Positions 43,606 to 55,388 of a stretch of 64,000 nucleotides of DNA are shown here, one piece after another. Position numbers and translations under genes: made by a program. The notes beneath the pieces are model-generated. The model had not been told where the DNA came from, did not search any database, and was given only the letters and a program-made list of their open reading frames with translations. The first letter of the stretch is position 1. Every line of letters starts with the position of its first letter. The stretch lies in assembly GCF_046159835.1 (NCBI RefSeq), contig NZ_JBJXCY010000002.1:1116001-1180000 (forward strand). Direction: 5' to 3'. The stretch comes from JACKJK01 sp046159835 (lineage in GTDB: Bacteria > Pseudomonadota > Alphaproteobacteria > Rhizobiales > Tepidamorphaceae).

Positions 43606-43792
43606 GGGACGCCTCCGATGTTGCGATCTTCGCGTCGAACGCGGAAACGGCGGTCTCGAACTTGTCGCGGCAGCCGGTGTTGCAGAACCCGACCACCTGC
43701 CCGCGATACAACGTGAGCGAATCCGCCGCGACCGGGTCTCCCGACCACGGGCACGTCTCGTTCACGCAATCCTCAAGTCTCAGTTCGCTCAT
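43598..43792 (-). CDS. Small Cys-rich YHS/TRASH-like protein
   Basis: 64-residue protein with the pattern VNETCPWSGDPVAADSLTLY followed by GFCNTGCRDKFE. The four Cys and the FCNTGCRDKF segment resemble YHS/TRASH-type metal-binding modules. Homologs next to ffh in Rhizobiales are sometimes labelled glutathione S-transferase, which the sequence does not support. It ends inside the first codons of ffh (eight-base overlap), implying translational coupling. ATG 43792 starts MSELRLEDC. Confidence 0.7.
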   Translation of the reverse strand: MSELRLEDCVNETCPWSGDPVAADSLTLYRGQVVGFCNTGCRDKFETAVSAFDAKIATSEASRV

Positions 43793-44103
43793 TCTTCCGC
43801 TCCCGCGACAGCCTGTTTCATCCCGCCTTGCAGATAGGTACGCGGCCACCCGCCGCACAGCCCAAACGCAGAGCGCGCCCGCGGGCGAACATCGCTGGCG
43901 GGCGTTGACCCCCACGGCCTCATGTGCCGGGCGGCGGAGACAAGATGCATCTGTCCCGAATTTCGGCCTGCGTCATACACGAAGACCTGCCATGCGGTCA
44001 AACCCGCTGGCGCAGCCTTGCCCCGGACGTCCTGCGCCAGTATTTACCGCGCCTCGCCTCGCGGCCCGGCATTCGGGCACTTGGACCCACGGGGGACGCG
44101 GCG
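43793..44103. other. Intergenic region upstream of mntP
   Basis: 311 bases between divergent genes. A plus-strand frame in phase with mntP runs from about 43924 but reads as non-coding. Metal exporter genes of this family often follow a yybP-ykoY Mn2+ riboswitch; I looked for its core and did not find it convincingly. CCGGCATTCGGG-type short hairpins are present, but nothing definite. Confidence 0.4.
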
Positions 44104-44700
44104 ATGACCTTCGGCGCACTGCTGCTCGTTGCCCTCGCCCTGTCGACCGACGCGTTTGCCGTTTCGCTGGCACGCGGCGCATCCGGGCGCTTCGCGACCT
44201 ACGGCTCGGCGCTGCGCACGGGCGCCATGTTCGGACTTGCCGAAGGCGCGATGGTCGCGCTCGGCCTGTTGCTCGCCTCGAGCTTTCGTACGTTCGTGGA
44301 AGAGATCGACCACTGGTTCGCCCTGTTTCTGCTCGTGGCGATCGGCGGGCGGATGATCTACGCCGGCCTCACCGATTCCGGCGAGAGTGAAGACGAGCCG
44401 GACAATGGGCCCGCGAAACGCCCGAGCCTGCTCGGCAACCTCGTCACGGTACTTGGCACCAGCATCGACGCCTGCGCGGTCGGCATCGCGCTCGCCTTCG
44501 CCGACGTCTCGGGACTGTTTGCCGCCCTCATCATCGGCTGCGTGTCCTTCGCGGTCGCCACCACCGGGCTGTTGATCGCGCCGCGCGTCGGCAAGCTGCT
44601 GGGACCGCATGCCGAAACCGTGGGCGGTATCGTTCTGGCGGCAATTGGCGTCTACATTTTCGTGACGCACTCCGTGGCCGCGGAAACCATCATTCCGTAG
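44104..44700 (+). CDS. mntP: MntP-family manganese efflux pump
   Basis: 198-residue inner-membrane exporter with six hydrophobic segments in two homologous halves. The motifs STDAFAVSLARGA in helix 1 and GTSIDACAVGIALA in helix 4 carry the conserved Asp residues of MntP (YebN). A hydrophilic loop (about 88-108, ESEDEPDNGPAKRP) separates the halves. The ATG at 44104 has GGGGGACG upstream. Confidence 0.9.
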   Translation: MTFGALLLVALALSTDAFAVSLARGASGRFATYGSALRTGAMFGLAEGAMVALGLLLASSFRTFVEEIDHWFALFLLVAIGGRMIYAGLTDSGESEDEPDNGPAKRPSLLGNLVTVLGTSIDACAVGIALAFADVSGLFAALIIGCVSFAVATTGLLIAPRVGKLLGPHAETVGGIVLAAIGVYIFVTHSVAAETIIP

Positions 44701-44795
44701 ATTTGGGCGGCTTCTCGCTTTTTGCCCCATGATCGGCCATATATCGCGCCAAACAGGCTTTGCGCCTCAAGACACTGCAACGAAGGACCATCCGC

Positions 44796-45665
44796 GTGAC
44801 GACGCGCGACATCGCCTTTCGCAAGATGAACGGACTGGGCAACGACTTCATCATCGTTGACGCCCGGACGGGTCCGCTCGGCCTGATGCCGCCGGATATC
44901 GCGCGCATCGCCAATCGCGAGACCGGGATCGGCTGCGACCAGTTCATCGCGCTGCTGCCGGGAAAGAACGGCGCGGACGTCTTCATGCGCATCTTCAATC
45001 CAGACGGCAGCGAGGCCGGTGCCTGCGGCAACGCCACGCGCTGCGTCGCAGACATCCTCGGCAGCGAGACCGGCAAGCGCGACATCGTCATCGAGACCAT
45101 CGCCGGCCAGCTGCCGAGCGTCATCCACGCCGATGGTACCGTCAGCGTCGACATGGGCGCGCCGCGCCTGAAGTGGGACGAAATCCCGCTTGCAGAAGAA
45201 TTCCACGATACCAGCGGCATCGAGCTGCAGGTCGGGCCCATAGACGCGCCGGTGCTGCATTCGCCCGCCGTCGCCAACATGGGCAACCCGCACGCGGTCT
45301 TCTTCACCGCCGATATCGACGCGCACGACCTGGCCGCCATCGGCCCGGTGCTGGAAAACCACCCGATGTTTCCCGAGCGCGCCAATATCTCGATTGTCCA
45401 GGTGATCGACCGCACCCATGTGCGCGCCCGCGTCTGGGAGCGTAGCGCGGGGCTGACCCTTGCCTGCGGCAGCGCGGCCTGCGCCATCGGCGTATCGGCT
45501 GTCCGCCGGCGCATGACCGAGCGCAAGCTGACCGTCACCCTGCCCGGCGGGCCGCTCCTCATCGAATGGCGCGAGAGCGACGGCCACGTCATCATGACCG
45601 GCCCTGTCACCCACGATTACGACGCCCTGATCCCGCACACGCTGCTGCCGGAGACCGCCGCATGA
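44796..45665 (+). CDS. dapF: Diaminopimelate epimerase
   Basis: Converts LL- to meso-diaminopimelate for lysine and peptidoglycan. The 289 residues show FRKMNGLGNDFIIVD, the first catalytic Cys in EAGACGNATRC and the second in LACGSAACAIG. The GTG at 44796 has AAGGA eight bases upstream; ATG 44826 is too far inside. It overlaps mtaB by four bases (ATGA). Confidence 0.96.
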   Translation: MTTRDIAFRKMNGLGNDFIIVDARTGPLGLMPPDIARIANRETGIGCDQFIALLPGKNGADVFMRIFNPDGSEAGACGNATRCVADILGSETGKRDIVIETIAGQLPSVIHADGTVSVDMGAPRLKWDEIPLAEEFHDTSGIELQVGPIDAPVLHSPAVANMGNPHAVFFTADIDAHDLAAIGPVLENHPMFPERANISIVQVIDRTHVRARVWERSAGLTLACGSAACAIGVSAVRRRMTERKLTVTLPGGPLLIEWRESDGHVIMTGPVTHDYDALIPHTLLPETAA

Positions 45666-46969
45666 CCAGCCCGCAGAACGGGCCGCGCGTCGTCACCTTC
45701 GGCTGCCGGCTCAACGCCTATGAATCGGAACTCATTCGCGGCGCGGGCGAGGCCGCCGGCGCGGGCGAGGACACCATCGTCTTCAACACCTGCGCGGTGA
45801 CGGGCGAAGCCGTGCGGCAGGCCCGCCAGGCGATCCGCCGTGCCCGCCGCGAGAACCCGAACGCCCGCATCGTCGTCACCGGGTGTGCAGCGCAAACCGA
45901 GCCTGCCACCTTCGCCCAGATGGGCGAGGTCGATCTCGTTGTCGGCAACGAGCACAAGGCCGACCCCTCTCGCTACGCCGCTGATTTCGGAACCGAAACG
46001 AGCGAGAAAGTCTTCGTCAACGACATCATGAGCGTGCGTGAGACCGCCGGCCACCTCGTCGGCGGGGAGGACGCGATCCTCATCGACGGCCTGAAGGACC
46101 GCGCCCGCGCCTTCGTTCAGGTGCAAAACGGCTGCGACCATCGCTGCACCTTCTGCATCATTCCCTATGGCCGCGGGCCGTCGCGCTCCGTGCCCGGTGG
46201 CGTCGTGGTCGAGCAGATCCGCCGGCTGGTGGAAAACGGCTATGCGGAAGTGGTGCTGACCGGCGTCGACCTGACCTCTTACGGGTCCGACCTGCCGGGA
46301 ACGCCGAGCCTTGGCATGCTGACCCACGATATCCTGCGCCACGTGCCGGAACTTCAGCGCCTGCGCATCTCCTCCATCGATTCCATCGAGGTGGATGACG
46401 CGCTGATGGACGCGATTGCCAACGAACCGCGCTTGATGCCGCACCTGCACCTCTCCCTGCAGGCGGGCGATGATCTGATCCTGAAGCGCATGAAGCGCCG
46501 CCACCTGCGCGATGACGCCATCCGCTTCTGCGAGGACGTTCGCGCCCTGCGCCCGGACATGGTCTTCGGGGCCGACCTCATCGCCGGCTTCCCGACCGAG
46601 ACCGAAGACCATTTCCAGCGCTCGCTCGATATCGTCACCGAATGCGGGCTGACGCATCTGCATGTCTTCCCGTTCTCACCGCGCGAGGGCACGCCGGCAG
46701 CAAGGATGCCGCAGCTTGAGCGCGCCATCGTGAAGGAGCGCGCCGCACGGCTGCGCGCCGAGGGCGACCGCGCTTTGCAGGCGCATCTGGATTCGCGCGT
46801 CGGCATGAGCGCCGACATTCTGGTCGAGCGACCCGGCATCGGACGCACCGAGCAGTTCACCGAGGCCCGCCTTCCGGACGATACGAGCGAACCGGGACGC
46901 ATCGTCCCGGCGATCCTCGCCGGTCATGACGGCCAGATGTTCATCGCACGGACGCAGGCGGCGGCATGA
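45662..46969 (+). CDS. mtaB: tRNA (t6A37)-C2 methylthiotransferase MtaB
   Basis: Radical-SAM enzyme that adds a methylthio group to t6A37 of tRNA. The 435 residues have the N-terminal UPF0004 cluster Cys (VTFGCRLNAYESE, FNTCAVT, VTGCAAQ), the radical-SAM motif GCDHRCTFCIIPYGRG, and a C-terminal region without an obvious TRAM-type core. Length and CRLNAYE favour MtaB over MiaB or RimO. Coupled to dapF upstream and ftsY downstream by four-base overlaps. Confidence 0.93.
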   Translation: MTSPQNGPRVVTFGCRLNAYESELIRGAGEAAGAGEDTIVFNTCAVTGEAVRQARQAIRRARRENPNARIVVTGCAAQTEPATFAQMGEVDLVVGNEHKADPSRYAADFGTETSEKVFVNDIMSVRETAGHLVGGEDAILIDGLKDRARAFVQVQNGCDHRCTFCIIPYGRGPSRSVPGGVVVEQIRRLVENGYAEVVLTGVDLTSYGSDLPGTPSLGMLTHDILRHVPELQRLRISSIDSIEVDDALMDAIANEPRLMPHLHLSLQAGDDLILKRMKRRHLRDDAIRFCEDVRALRPDMVFGADLIAGFPTETEDHFQRSLDIVTECGLTHLHVFPFSPREGTPAARMPQLERAIVKERAARLRAEGDRALQAHLDSRVGMSADILVERPGIGRTEQFTEARLPDDTSEPGRIVPAILAGHDGQMFIARTQAAA

Positions 46970-48294
46970 GCGAGAAACAGGGTTTCTTCAAGCGGTTGTT
47001 CGGAGGCGCAAAGCCCGAACCCGAAAAGCCCGACGTCGAGGAAAAGCCGGCGGACGAGCAAGCCGCGGACACCGCGGCGCAGCCCGAACCCGCTGCCCCG
47101 GTCGAGCCTGCCGAACCGGCAGCTCCGCTCGCCGAGGAACAGGCGCCGCCACCTGCCGAGCCAGACGAACCTCCCGCGCCGCAGGAGCCGGGCGAGCCGC
47201 CGCTGCCGCCGGTCGAGGACCTGCCCGCGCGGCTGGAAGCCGTGACGCCGGAAGTCGCCGCGACCGAGGATGCCGGTGAGCCGCTGGCCGAACCGCAACC
47301 CGAGCCTGAGCGGGAACCTCAGCCCGCGCCCGAACCGGTACCTGCCGAAGATGAACCGAAGCAGTCCTGGTTCGGACGGCTGACATCGGGCCTGTCGCGC
47401 TCCTCCAATGCTCTCAAGGACAACCTCGTCTCCATCGTCACCAAGCGAAAGCTTGACGATGCGATGCTGGAGGACCTCGAGGACGTGCTGATCGCCGCCG
47501 ACCTCGGCGTCGAAACAGCCATGCGCATCACTGACGCGCTGGCCGCCGGTCGCTTCGACAAGGAAATCAGCGACACGGAAGTTCGCGCCGTGCTGGCGGA
47601 GGAAGTCGCCCGCACGCTGGAACCCGTTGCCCAGCCGCTGGTGATCGACGGCAAGCACAAGCCGCACGTGGTTCTCGTCGTCGGCGTCAACGGCACCGGC
47701 AAGACGACAACCATCGCCAAGCTCGCCGCGCAGTTCCGCGACGACGGCAAGTCCGTCGTTCTGGCCGCCGGTGACACGTTCCGTGCCGCAGCCGTCGAGC
47801 AGCTGAAGATCTGGGGCGGGCGCATTGGTGCGCCGGTGGTTGCCCGCGAGATCGGCGCGGATGCCGCCGGCCTTGCCTTCGACGCGCTCGACAAGGCGCA
47901 GGCGGAAAACGCCGACGTGCTGATGATCGACACCGCAGGCCGCCTGCAGAACAAGGCCGACCTGATGGCCGAGCTTGAAAAGATCATCCGCGTGATCCGC
48001 AAGAAGGATGAGACCGCGCCCCACACGGTGCTGCTGACCCTTGATGCGACCACCGGGCAGAACGCCATGCAGCAGGTGGAAATCTTCCGCAATGTCGCGG
48101 GCGTCACCGGCCTTGTGATGACCAAGCTCGACGGCACGGCGCGCGGCGGCATTCTGGTTGCCATCGCCGCCAGGCACGGGCTGCCGGTCCACGCCATCGG
48201 CGTCGGCGAGGGTGTCGACGATCTCCAGCCCTTCGACCCGAAGGAGTTCGCCCGCGCGATTGCAGGCTCCGACACGCTTCAGGGTGCCGCATGA
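46966..48294 (+). CDS. ftsY: Signal recognition particle receptor FtsY
   Basis: SRP receptor GTPase at the inner membrane. The 442 residues begin with a short amphipathic MSEKQGFFKRLFGGAKPE, then a ~110-residue acidic Pro/Glu/Ala-rich A domain, and the NG domain with GVNGTGKTTTIAKLA, DTAGRLQNKADLM and TKLDGTARGG. It overlaps mtaB and ispZ by four bases each, in a tightly packed dapF-mtaB-ftsY-ispZ operon. Confidence 0.96.
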   Translation: MSEKQGFFKRLFGGAKPEPEKPDVEEKPADEQAADTAAQPEPAAPVEPAEPAAPLAEEQAPPPAEPDEPPAPQEPGEPPLPPVEDLPARLEAVTPEVAATEDAGEPLAEPQPEPEREPQPAPEPVPAEDEPKQSWFGRLTSGLSRSSNALKDNLVSIVTKRKLDDAMLEDLEDVLIAADLGVETAMRITDALAAGRFDKEISDTEVRAVLAEEVARTLEPVAQPLVIDGKHKPHVVLVVGVNGTGKTTTIAKLAAQFRDDGKSVVLAAGDTFRAAAVEQLKIWGGRIGAPVVAREIGADAAGLAFDALDKAQAENADVLMIDTAGRLQNKADLMAELEKIIRVIRKKDETAPHTVLLTLDATTGQNAMQQVEIFRNVAGVTGLVMTKLDGTARGGILVAIAARHGLPVHAIGVGEGVDDLQPFDPKEFARAIAGSDTLQGAA

Positions 48295-48866
48295 GCGAGA
48301 CAACGCAGCGCGAGAACGCCCACGGCATCCGGCTTGCGACCGAGATGGGCCCGCTGGTCGTTTTCTTCCTTTCCAACTGGAAGTTCGGGATCTTCTGGGC
48401 GACCGGAGCCTTCATGGTCGCGACCGCGATCGCGCTGACTTTCGCCTATATCCGCCTGCGAACGATCCCGATCATGCCGCTCATCACCGGCGTCTTCGTG
48501 CTGATCTTCGGCGGCCTGACGCTCTACATGCAGGACGACATCTTCATCAAGCTGAAGCCCACCATCGTGAACCTGTGCTTCGCGGCGATGCTGGCGGCCG
48601 GCCTCTATTTCCGCCGCCCGCTGCTGAAGATCGTCTTCGGCCCGATCTTCGCGCTCGACGACGAGGGCTGGCACAAGCTCACGGTGCGCTGGATGATCTT
48701 CTTCGTCTTTCTGGCGGTGGTGAACGAGTTCGTCTGGCGGACCTATTCCACCGACACCTGGGTCAGCTTCAAGGTCTTCGGCATCATGCCGCTGACGCTG
48801 GCCTTCTCGCTGGCGCAGCTGCCGCTGCTGCAGAAGCATTCGCTGGAAAGCGAAGATGCGGCCTGA
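48291..48866 (+). CDS. Septation protein A / inner membrane-spanning protein YciB
   Basis: 191-residue membrane protein of the IspZ/YciB family, implicated in septation and envelope integrity. It has about five transmembrane helices; MGPLVVFFLSNWKFGIFWAT, LYMQDDIFIKLKPTIVN and FVWRTYSTDTWVSFK are family-typical. ATG overlaps the ftsY stop. Its stop abuts the stop of the convergent Nudix gene with no spacer. Confidence 0.92.
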   Translation: MSETTQRENAHGIRLATEMGPLVVFFLSNWKFGIFWATGAFMVATAIALTFAYIRLRTIPIMPLITGVFVLIFGGLTLYMQDDIFIKLKPTIVNLCFAAMLAAGLYFRRPLLKIVFGPIFALDDEGWHKLTVRWMIFFVFLAVVNEFVWRTYSTDTWVSFKVFGIMPLTLAFSLAQLPLLQKHSLESEDAA

Positions 48867-49403
48867 CTATTCCGAAAGCCCGCCCGTTTCTCCGTCCGGG
48901 TTGGCGAACGGCGCGGTCGCTTTGCCTAAGTGCACGCTGCGCTCGTGGTCCAGCGCCCATTTGACCGAAGGGAACGCGATGTCTTCCCACGGGATCTCGT
49001 CCCAGCCGAACAAGCCGACTTCAAGGCTTTCCTCACCCGCCGCGATTTCCGGCTCGGCAAACGTCGCGCGGTAGAAGATCTGCACCTGGCTCAGATGCGC
49101 GATGGTGTAGACGGCGAGCAGCCCGGAGATGTTCAAGTTGGCGCAGGCCTCTTCCCGCGCCTCGCGCTTGGCGCCGGCCTCCGGCGTCTCGGCCAGTTCG
49201 AGATAACCTGCCGGGATCGTCCAGAAGCCCTTGCGCGGCTCGATGGCGCGGCGGCACAGCAGCACCTTCTCGCCCGAACGCACCACGGAGCCGACGACGA
49301 TCTTGGGGTTCACGTAGGCGACGAAACCGCAATGGTCGCAGACCTTGCGCGAGACGTTGTCGCCTTGCGGCACGCTTTCGTTGAAGCTCGGATCGAGCGG
49401 CAT
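48867..49403 (-). CDS. Nudix hydrolase with zinc ribbon
   Basis: 178 residues: an N-terminal zinc-ribbon-like half (VCDHCGFVAYVNPKIVVG) and a Nudix box (GYLELAETPEAGAKREAREE then ACANL) for pyrophosphate bond hydrolysis. The layout resembles NudC/YjaD relatives, but it is short, so an ADP-ribose/NADH pyrophosphatase-type activity is only a guess. Encoded 26 bases downstream of ccmG on the same strand. Confidence 0.88.
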   Translation of the reverse strand: MPLDPSFNESVPQGDNVSRKVCDHCGFVAYVNPKIVVGSVVRSGEKVLLCRRAIEPRKGFWTIPAGYLELAETPEAGAKREAREEACANLNISGLLAVYTIAHLSQVQIFYRATFAEPEIAAGEESLEVGLFGWDEIPWEDIAFPSVKWALDHERSVHLGKATAPFANPDGETGGLSE

Positions 49404-49429
49404 CGCTTCGCCCCCGGCGGTTGTCGAGG

Positions 49430-50008
49430 CTATTGTGACGAGGTTCCGACGAGCGTTTCCTCGATCTTCGGCATGATGATCTGCTCGAGGATCGCCTTGT
49501 TGATCGGCCCCACATGCTTGTAGGCGACGCGTCCTCTAGCGTCGACGATGAAGGTTTCCGGCACGCCGTAGACGCCCCAGTCGATGCCGACGCGCCCTGT
49601 CTGGTCGGTGCCGACCGCATCATACGGGTTGCCGTAGCGCCCCAGGAACCGGCGCGCGTTGTCTGCCTTGTCCTTGTAGTTCAGCCCGTAGAGCTTGAAC
49701 CGGTCGTCCTTGGACAATTCCACCATGAAGGGGTGCTCGTCGCGGCACGGCACGCACCATGACGCCCAGACATTGACGACGCTCACAGCGCCGTTGAGGT
49801 CGGCGCGCGAAAAGCCCGGCACGGGTTCGTTGTCGCCGGTGAGGTCGGGCAGCGCGTCGAGCTGGAACTCCGGCGCCTCGCGCCCGATCAGCGCCGAGGG
49901 CACCTTGGACGGGTCGCCCGCGTCCAGACGGTAGTAGAACAGCCCGGCCAGCGACAGGAACACGACAAGCGGAATGATGATGAGCGCGCGCGAGAGCGTT
50001 TCGTTCAC
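49430..50008 (-). CDS. ccmG: Cytochrome c biogenesis thiol:disulfide reductase CcmG/DsbE
   Basis: Periplasmic, membrane-anchored thioredoxin that keeps apocytochrome c cysteines reduced. One N-terminal TM helix (IIIPLVVFLSLAGLFYYR) and a TlpA/DsbE domain with NVWASWCVPCRDEHPFMVEL carrying the active CxxC, then VYGVPETFIVD with the cis-Pro. 192 residues. Last of the ccmABCDG run. Confidence 0.95.
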   Translation of the reverse strand: MNETLSRALIIIPLVVFLSLAGLFYYRLDAGDPSKVPSALIGREAPEFQLDALPDLTGDNEPVPGFSRADLNGAVSVVNVWASWCVPCRDEHPFMVELSKDDRFKLYGLNYKDKADNARRFLGRYGNPYDAVGTDQTGRVGIDWGVYGVPETFIVDARGRVAYKHVGPINKAILEQIIMPKIEETLVGTSSQ

Positions 50009-50027
50009 GAGAAATCCAGTTCGAAAA

Positions 50028-50201
50028 TCAGGTCTGCGGCGTGGAGCGGCGGCGCAGGCCCCGGCTCTTCATGGTCTCCAGCGCACGCTGCTGCGCGCGC
50101 CCGTCATGGCGCACCCATAGTATCAGCCCGGCGATGACCGCAACCGTGATGGCGTAACTCGCCGCGATATAGCCCGCGTGGCGTCCGAATTCCTCAAGCA
50201 A
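50028..50201 (-). CDS. ccmD: Heme exporter protein CcmD
   Basis: 57-residue single-TM protein needed to release holo-CcmE from CcmC/CcmAB. GRHAGYIAASYAITVAVIAG is the conserved start of the helix, followed by a basic tail. The start is TTG 50201 with GGAG seven bases upstream, overlapping the end of ccmC by eight bases; the longer frame reads through ccmC's C-terminus. It lies 19 bases before ccmG. Confidence 0.85.
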   Translation of the reverse strand: MLEEFGRHAGYIAASYAITVAVIAGLILWVRHDGRAQQRALETMKSRGLRRRSTPQT

Positions 50202-50958
50202 GGCCCGGCTCCTCCTGTGCAGCACCTGTCGCGGCACCGCGCGCCGCCGTGATCTGCATGGCGCGCACGCGCCGACGCAGCACCTCGTTGCGCATCGCGG
50301 CGATGTGTATGGCCATGAACAGGAACGTCGCCCCGAGCGCCATGACCAGCAGCGGGATGAGGATCGAGGAGTGGATCGTCGGCCCGTCCATGCGCATCAC
50401 GCTGGCCGGCTGGTGCAGCGTGTTCCACCACTCCACCGAGAACTTGATAATCGGCAGGTTCACCGCGCCGACCAGCGCCAGCACCGCGACGATGCGCGCG
50501 CCGCGCGCCGGATCGTCGAACGAGCGCCACAGCGCGATCAGCCCGAGATACATCAGGAACAGGATCAGAACCGAGGTCAGCCGCGCGTCCCACACCCACC
50601 ACGTGCCCCACATGGGCTTGCCCCACAGCGAGCCTGTGACGAGCGCGATGAAGGTGAAGACAGCCCCGATGGGGGCAGCGGCGCGCGCCGAGACATCCGC
50701 CAGCGGATGCCGCCAGACAAGCGTGCCGATGGAGGAAATGGCGATCAGCGAATAGGCGAACATCGCCAGCCATGCCGCAGGCACGTGGATGAACATGATC
50801 CGCACGGTGTTGCCCTGCTGGTAGTCCTGCGGGGCGACGAAGAACGACAGGTACAGGCCGACCGCAAGCGTCACGCACGCAAGGCCCCACAGCCACGGCA
50901 GGATGCGCTGGCTGTAGCCCATGAAACGGGTCGGATTGGCGAGGTCCATGACACCCAT
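50194..50958 (-). CDS. ccmC: Heme exporter/transfer protein CcmC
   Basis: 254-residue six-TM protein of the heme-handling family that loads heme on CcmE. The tryptophan-rich motif WGTWWVWDARLTS and flanking histidines (FIHVPAAW, TLHQPASVM) are present. ATG 50958 has AGGA eight bases upstream; 50949 is an alternative. A gap of 114 bases separates it from ccmB. Confidence 0.95.
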   Translation of the reverse strand: MGVMDLANPTRFMGYSQRILPWLWGLACVTLAVGLYLSFFVAPQDYQQGNTVRIMFIHVPAAWLAMFAYSLIAISSIGTLVWRHPLADVSARAAAPIGAVFTFIALVTGSLWGKPMWGTWWVWDARLTSVLILFLMYLGLIALWRSFDDPARGARIVAVLALVGAVNLPIIKFSVEWWNTLHQPASVMRMDGPTIHSSILIPLLVMALGATFLFMAIHIAAMRNEVLRRRVRAMQITAARGAATGAAQEEPGLA

Positions 50959-51072
50959 GAAGACGATCCTGCCTGTCTGGAACGGTTCTGAAGAACGCTT
51001 GTTGGCGCGACTGTTACACATTCAAGGCGGCGAATTGAAGTCGCCCCCTGCGCCCCATTGCCGCGCGTGAAG

Positions 51073-51741
51073 CTACTCCAGCCCGAACCGCAGCGCGGCG
51101 GCTGCGGCGATCGGCCCGAGCACCGATGCCCCCAGCGAAAGCGCCAGCAGCAACAGGAACGGGTTGAGGAACGGCGTCGTCACGACCACGGCGGCCGAGG
51201 TCGCGAGAATGCCGAATATCAGGATCGGGATCATCAGTGGAATCACGAGGATCGCCATGAGAAGTCCGCCCCTACGAAGGGCAACGGTCAGCGCCGCCCC
51301 GATGATGCCGATGAAGGTCAGTCCCGGCGTGCCGGCAAGCAGCGTCAGGCAGACTGCGCCGAGCGATTCCGCCGGCATGTTCAGCATCATCCCGAACAGC
51401 GGCGCGGCAACCGCCAGCGGCAGGCCGGTCGTGACCCAGTAGGCCGCGGCCTTTACGGCCACGGTGAGTTCCAGCGGCACCGGCGCCATGACCATGAGAT
51501 CGAGAGAGCCGTCTTCCTGATCGGCCTGGAAGAGCCGGTCGAGCGCCAGCAGGTTGGCCAGCAGCGCCCCGATCCACAGGATCGCCGGGCCGATGCGCGC
51601 CAGCAGGTTCAGGTCCGGCCCGACGGCGAAGGGAATGACGGTGACGACGATGAGAAAGAAGATCACTGCCATTAGCGCGCCGCCGCCAAGCCGCACGGCG
51701 AGCGTCAGTTCGCGGTAGAAGAGGCTCTTGAGCGCGCTCAT
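51073..51741 (-). CDS. ccmB: Heme exporter membrane protein CcmB
   Basis: 222-residue permease of the CcmAB ABC transporter with six predicted TM helices. The cytoplasmic loop LDRLFQADQEDGSLDLMVMA is the family signature. It overlaps ccmA by four bases (ATGA). Confidence 0.95.
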   Translation of the reverse strand: MSALKSLFYRELTLAVRLGGGALMAVIFFLIVVTVIPFAVGPDLNLLARIGPAILWIGALLANLLALDRLFQADQEDGSLDLMVMAPVPLELTVAVKAAAYWVTTGLPLAVAAPLFGMMLNMPAESLGAVCLTLLAGTPGLTFIGIIGAALTVALRRGGLLMAILVIPLMIPILIFGILATSAAVVVTTPFLNPFLLLLALSLGASVLGPIAAAAALRFGLE

Positions 51742-52349
51742 GCCAGCCGCTCCAGCTTGAGGTCGCGCACCGTGAAGGGCAGGTCAACGTGGGTCGCGGC
51801 GATGACGATGCCGCCACGCGCCAGATGCGTTTCGATCAGTGCAAAAAGCCGCGCCTGCCCGTCGGCATCAAGCGCGGAGGTGGGTTCATCCAGCAGCCAG
51901 ACGGGCCGCGAAACCGCGGCGAGCCGCGCCAATGCCAGTCGCCTGCGCTGCCCGGCGGACAGGTAGCGCGCCGGCAGGGTCGCGATATCAAGCAGGCCGA
52001 CTGCGTCCAGCGCATCGTCGATTGCCGCGCGCGGTGGCGCGCCATCGCCAAGGAACGTGGCCCAGAAGCCGAGGTTTTCCTCAACGCTCAGGCCCGGTTT
52101 CAGTGCGTCGAGATGGCCGAGATAGTGGGCCTGCTCGGCAACCGGCGTGTCCGCCTCGCCGCCGGACAGCGTGAGTTCGCCCGCCTCCAGCGGAACGAGG
52201 CCCGCAATCAGCCGCAGCAGCGAGGATTTGCCCACACCGTTGGGTCCGCGCAGGGCCAGTGCCGCCCCGCCGGCTGCGTCAAAGGAAAGCCCGTGCAGCA
52301 CACGCCGCCCACCGCGCAGGCACGCAAGCTCGTGCCCCGACAGGGTCAT
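51738..52349 (-). CDS. ccmA: Heme exporter ATP-binding protein CcmA
   Basis: 203-residue ABC ATPase of CcmAB, which drives release of heme-loaded CcmE. Walker A GPNGVGKSSLLRLIAG, signature YLSAGQRRRLALARL, Walker B PVWLLDEPTSALD. ATG 52349 gives the common length; the SD is poor. First gene of the ccm run, divergent from acnA. Confidence 0.95.
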   Translation of the reverse strand: MTLSGHELACLRGGRRVLHGLSFDAAGGAALALRGPNGVGKSSLLRLIAGLVPLEAGELTLSGGEADTPVAEQAHYLGHLDALKPGLSVEENLGFWATFLGDGAPPRAAIDDALDAVGLLDIATLPARYLSAGQRRRLALARLAAVSRPVWLLDEPTSALDADGQARLFALIETHLARGGIVIAATHVDLPFTVRDLKLERLA

Positions 52350-52652
52350 GCCTTCAAAATGCGCAGTATTCGACGGATTCACGACTATGGGCTCACTGGC
52401 GAACGCATCTGGATTTCACTATAAGGCGCACAGTTGGAGGCCCGAGACGTCACCGTTTCGCAACGCATTCGCGCCCATGATGCAGGACCGGCTGCCCCCG
52501 TGGCAGAGCCGGCGTGGCGCGAACCGGTTGTTTCACGGTCGCGCCGAACCATGTTCAAGGTAGCCGGACCGTTCTGCGTATTGCCCGCTGGACAAGGTTT
52601 CCTCGCCGCCCCCTGGGTAGCTCCGCAACGCCGATTTTGGGGATCATTCATC
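52350..52652. other. Divergent promoter region ccmA / acnA
   Basis: 303 bases. A good -10-like CTATAA lies at 52419-52424 on the plus strand (the same place reads TTATAG on the minus), but I could not match a strong -35 for either direction. If used for acnA it would leave a ~220-base leader. The plus-strand frame through this region in phase with acnA looks non-coding. Confidence 0.4.
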
Positions 52653-55334
<2,682 letters not shown>

Positions 55335-55358
55335 GGCAGCTGATATCCCACGAAAACC

Positions 55359-55388
55359 AGGCCGGTGCGGCATCCGCATCGGCCTTTT
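55359..55388 (+). terminator. Rho-independent terminator after acnA
   Basis: 11-bp stem AGGCCGGTGCG / CGCATCGGCCT (one G-T pair), loop GCATC, then TTTT. It lies 24 bases after the acnA stop. Confidence 0.85.

Noticed and set aside
43924..44103. N-terminal extension of mntP starting at 43924
   Set aside because: Would add 60 hydrophilic residues before the first TM helix, unlike any MntP; ATG 44104 has a good G-rich SD.
43793..44103. yybP-ykoY manganese riboswitch
   Set aside because: I looked for the conserved GGGGAGUA-type and internal-loop sequences and did not find a convincing match; needs a covariance search.
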